From CBDUUP01 sp965370435 (GTDB lineage Bacteria > Chloroflexota > Anaerolineae > Anaerolineales > UBA11579): a stretch of 7,812 nucleotides of DNA. Of the stretch, positions 6,280 through 7,812 are shown one piece after another. A program made the position numbers and the translations under genes. The notes under the pieces were generated by a model. The model was not told the origin of the DNA, made no database searches, and was given only the letters and a program-made list of their open reading frames with translations. The stretch is from contig CBDUUP010000210.1 in NCBI GenBank assembly GCA_965370435.1, forward strand, positions 1 through 7,812, given 5' to 3'. Position 1 is the first letter of the stretch. The number at the start of each line of letters is the position of its first letter.

Positions 6280-6285
6280 CTTCCT
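6280..6285 (-). promoter_or_regulatory. Ribosome binding site AGGAAG ahead of a candidate CTG start
   Basis: On the minus strand AGGAAG is followed by six bases (CAAACA) and a CTG at 6271-6273 that is in frame with the kinase. No ATG, GTG or TTG occurs in this frame between the upstream stop (TAG, within 6301-6310) and the TTG at 6186. The spacing and purine match are better than anything before that TTG. It lies within about 45 bases of the predicted transcription start. Confidence 0.5.
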
Positions 6286-6322
6286 TATGGAACGCCTGAA
6301 ACTTACCTAAACTTATGTGAAT

Positions 6323-6351
6323 ATTATAGCCAGCATTGGCTGGAAATGCAA
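6323..6351 (-). promoter_or_regulatory. Sigma70-type promoter of the kinase operon
   Basis: Read on the minus strand, a -35 box TTGCAT (6346-6351) is separated by exactly 17 bases from a perfect -10 box TATAAT (6323-6328). The expected start of transcription is near 6316, giving a leader of about 43 bases to the candidate CTG start or 130 bases to the TTG. It is the only strong promoter candidate ahead of the six-gene run. Confidence 0.65.
6330..6343. promoter_or_regulatory. Inverted repeat inside the promoter spacer (candidate operator)
   Basis: CCAGC and GCTGG flank a four-base centre (ATTG), placing a 14-base dyad wholly between the -35 and -10 boxes. A protein bound here would block RNA polymerase. 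The operon's own response regulator is one conceivable binder, although OmpR-family sites are usually direct repeats. The dyad is short enough that chance is not excluded. Confidence 0.35.
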
Positions 6352-6518
6352 ACGTATTTCGTAACGATGTAATTGTGCCTTTTTTTGTTAGGGTTATTAT
6401 AATCTAAACTATCTAATTACCGCCCTTTTGGGGGGTATATAAAACGTTACAATTTCAGTGCTATTTTGTTGTCTTAAATGCTTCTGGACTGTTGCTTGAG
6501 GGGATATTTTAAACTTTT

Positions 6519-6605
6519 CACCACAGAGACACAGAGTTCGGCTCGACCGAGCTTAGAGAAAAACAAGGAAACACTGAGAGGCTGAATCGCTGAATCACTG
6601 AATTT
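6519..6605. repeat. Short direct repeats, possible dispersed intergenic element
   Basis: The segment contains two ACAGAG units eight bases apart (6523-6536) and three consecutive eight-base units starting CTGAAT (6582-6605: CTGAATCG, CTGAATCA, CTGAATTT). The wording 'accacagagacacagag' is of a kind I associate with dispersed intergenic repeats in several environmental bacteria, but copies elsewhere in this genome cannot be seen here. Confidence 0.4.
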
Positions 6606-6618
6606 TCTTAATTATTTT

Positions 6619-7419
6619 TCAAATTTGATTTTTTGCAGGCGGTTTGAGCTGGATGTTTTCTTGGCCTAGGGCGAGGATTTCTGGGGAGGCGGCGATGAGG
6701 GTGGGGATGCTGATGGTTTGGTAGTCGGCGGCGGGGGTGAGGGGGAAGGGGGCGGGGCCGTGGAGGGTTTGGGCGAGGCCTCCGGCTTCTTCTAGGATGA
6801 GCCAGCCTCCGGCGAGGTCCCAGATCTTGGGGGTGGTTTCTAGGCCCAGGATGGCGGCGCCGCGGGCGACGGCGCAGAAAGCGTAGGCTGCGGAGCCGAG
6901 GATGCGGGTTTTGTAGGGGAGGTTGACGTGGTAGCGGCGGTGGGTGCGGGAGCAGGAGGTGAAAAATGAGGCGGGTTGGTTTTTGTCTGGAGGGGGGATG
7001 TGGAGCGGTTGTTGGTTGAGGTAGGCTTGGTCTCCGCGTTGGGCCGCGTAGAGTTCGTCGAGGATGGGGAAGTAGAGGGCGGCGAGGTCGGGGTGGCCGT
7101 CTACGAGGCGGGCGATGGAGACGCCCCAGTGGTGCAGCCCCAGGCTGAAGTTGGCGGTGCCGTCCAGGGGGTCTATGACCCAGGTGATTGGGTTTTCTCC
7201 GGTGAAGGTAGTGTTGCCTTCTTCACTCAGGATGTCGTCGTCGGGAAATTGGTTTTGGATGGCTTTGCATATCCTGCGGTCGGCTTCCAGGTCTGCTTCG
7301 GTGACGAGGCTGTGGTCTGCTTTTTGCCTGGGTTTATTGTCTTGGCTTTTGAAGCGTTCGAGCAGGAATTTGCCGATGTCTAGGGCGAGGGTTTGGGCGA
7401 ATTTTAGATGGGGGTTCAT
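6619..7419 (-). CDS. Inositol monophosphatase-family phosphatase
   Basis: A 266-residue protein of the lithium-sensitive, Mg-dependent phosphatase family (inositol monophosphatase, related to SuhB and CysQ). Visible motifs are LVTEAD (38-43), the metal ligands in SEEGN (Glu66/Glu67), the core signature IDPLDGTANF (82-91) with Asp83 and Asp86, and the second signature WDLAGGWLILEEAGG with Asp201. Length and motif order match the family, so an active sugar- or nucleotide-phosphate phosphatase is expected, but the substrate cannot be read from sequence. The ATG at 7419 is the natural start since helix 1 follows at once; no strong Shine-Dalgarno is present. It follows the cyclic-nucleotide-binding gene by 58 bases and may be co-transcribed with it. 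It lies upstream of the kinase promoter, so it is probably a separate unit from the kinase operon. Confidence 0.94.
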   Translation of the reverse strand: MNPHLKFAQTLALDIGKFLLERFKSQDNKPRQKADHSLVTEADLEADRRICKAIQNQFPDDDILSEEGNTTFTGENPITWVIDPLDGTANFSLGLHHWGVSIARLVDGHPDLAALYFPILDELYAAQRGDQAYLNQQPLHIPPPDKNQPASFFTSCSRTHRRYHVNLPYKTRILGSAAYAFCAVARGAAILGLETTPKIWDLAGGWLILEEAGGLAQTLHGPAPFPLTPAADYQTISIPTLIAASPEILALGQENIQLKPPAKNQI

Positions 7420-7477
7420 GGTGGGTTGGGTCTTTATGGTTTGGGGTGTAATAGGCGAAGCGCACTGGGGTTTGGGT

Positions 7478-7812
7478 TCAGGAGTCTTGGGATGCGCCGT
7501 AGAGCAGGGCTTCGCGGACCATGAGGTTGGTTTGGCGGATCTTGAAGCAGAGGTCGCTGGCGATGTTGCGCATGACGGTGAATCCTATGTTCAGGTCTTC
7601 GCTAAGAAGGGCCATGAATTGGGCGCGGTTTATGACGAGGAGGTCGCAGGTGTCTGAGCTGCATTTGGCGGAGGCGGAGCGGAGGCCTTGGTCTACGAGG
7701 GCGACTTCGCCGAAGGATTGGCCTTTGCGGAGGACGGCGATGGTTCCGGGGGGGTAGTCGTCGGCGCTTTCGCGGATGAGGTCTGGGTCTACTTGGATCT
7801 CTATTTTTCCGT
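7478..7812 (-). CDS. Cyclic-nucleotide-binding-domain protein, 5' end missing
   Basis: The last 110 codons of a gene entering from the right edge; the stop TGA is at 7478-7480. The visible protein starts GKIEIQVDPD and includes the phosphate-binding cassette of the CRP/FNR-type beta-roll: FGEVALVD followed by the R-S-A-S motif with Arg44 (numbering from the first complete visible codon). A leucine replaces the proline usually found before that arginine. About 50 mostly helical residues follow the roll, and the chain ends with no helix-turn-helix. The protein is therefore not a CRP-type transcription factor, at least at its C-terminal side. Its N-terminus could carry further domains outside the window. 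The conserved arginine argues for cAMP or cGMP binding. Confidence 0.88.
   Translation of the reverse strand, partial: GKIEIQVDPDLIRESADDYPPGTIAVLRKGQSFGEVALVDQGLRSASAKCSSDTCDLLVINRAQFMALLSEDLNIGFTVMRNIASDLCFKIRQTNLMVREALLYGASQDS

Larger units (their letters stand above)
6187..6618. other. Gene-poor AT-rich region between two transcription units
   Basis: About 430 bases lie between the imp-family stop and the first conventional kinase start. The left 87 bases (6187-6273) probably encode the kinase N-terminus. The middle holds the kinase promoter (6323-6351), a self-complementary ATTATAAT box (6396-6403) and a small stem-loop (6419-6436). The right end has repeat-like sequence: a CACCACAGAGACACAGAG stretch, a short GCTCG/CGAGC inverted repeat (6541-6552) and three direct CTGAAT units. 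I see no other convincing gene and no clear terminator for the upstream gene. Confidence 0.6.

Noticed and set aside
6541..6552. GCTCG/CGAGC hairpin as terminator of the inositol-phosphatase-family gene
   Set aside because: The stem is only five base pairs with a two-base loop and no U-run follows on the minus strand.

Overview
The window looks like a chromosomal segment of a Chloroflexota (Anaerolineae-type) bacterium. That placement is an inference from gene content and style: a cytoplasmic Ser/Thr kinase with a PQQ propeller, a J-domain/vWA fusion, an FmdB-type zinc ribbon and strongly C-ending codons. No rRNA, tRNA, CRISPR array, transposase or phage gene is visible. Every supported gene lies on the minus strand, so the biological reading order runs from the right edge to the left edge.

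Right part (7812 to 6619): the 3' end of a cyclic-nucleotide-binding-domain protein, then an inositol-monophosphatase-family gene. Next comes an AT-rich, gene-free stretch of about 430 bases. It holds short repeat-like sequence, and at 6323-6351 a good sigma70-type promoter with an inverted repeat inside its spacer.

Centre (6273 or 6186 down to 393): six tightly spaced genes ending in a strong intrinsic terminator at 338-370. In order they encode a Ser/Thr kinase fused to an eight-bladed PQQ-like propeller, a PP2C phosphatase, a J-domain/von Willebrand A protein, a zinc-ribbon/FHA protein, an unrecognised 80-residue acidic protein, and an OmpR-family response regulator. Intergenic gaps are 33, 26, 7, 12 and 1 bases. 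With a promoter in front and a terminator behind, this reads as one complete operon. It contains a writer (kinase), an eraser (PP2C), a phosphothreonine reader (FHA), a metal-dependent adhesion/chaperone-recruiting module (J-vWA) and a transcriptional output (response regulator), with no histidine kinase. The kinase/PP2C/vWA set resembles the published TerY-P triad in composition, but the J-domain fusion, FHA protein, small protein and response regulator make it distinct.

The kinase gene appears to start upstream of its first conventional start codon. The frame is open for a further 29 codons and reaches a CTG preceded by a perfectly placed AGGAAG.

Left part (237 to 1): a separate gene for an FmdB-type zinc-ribbon protein, cut by the window edge and ending in very C-rich coding sequence.
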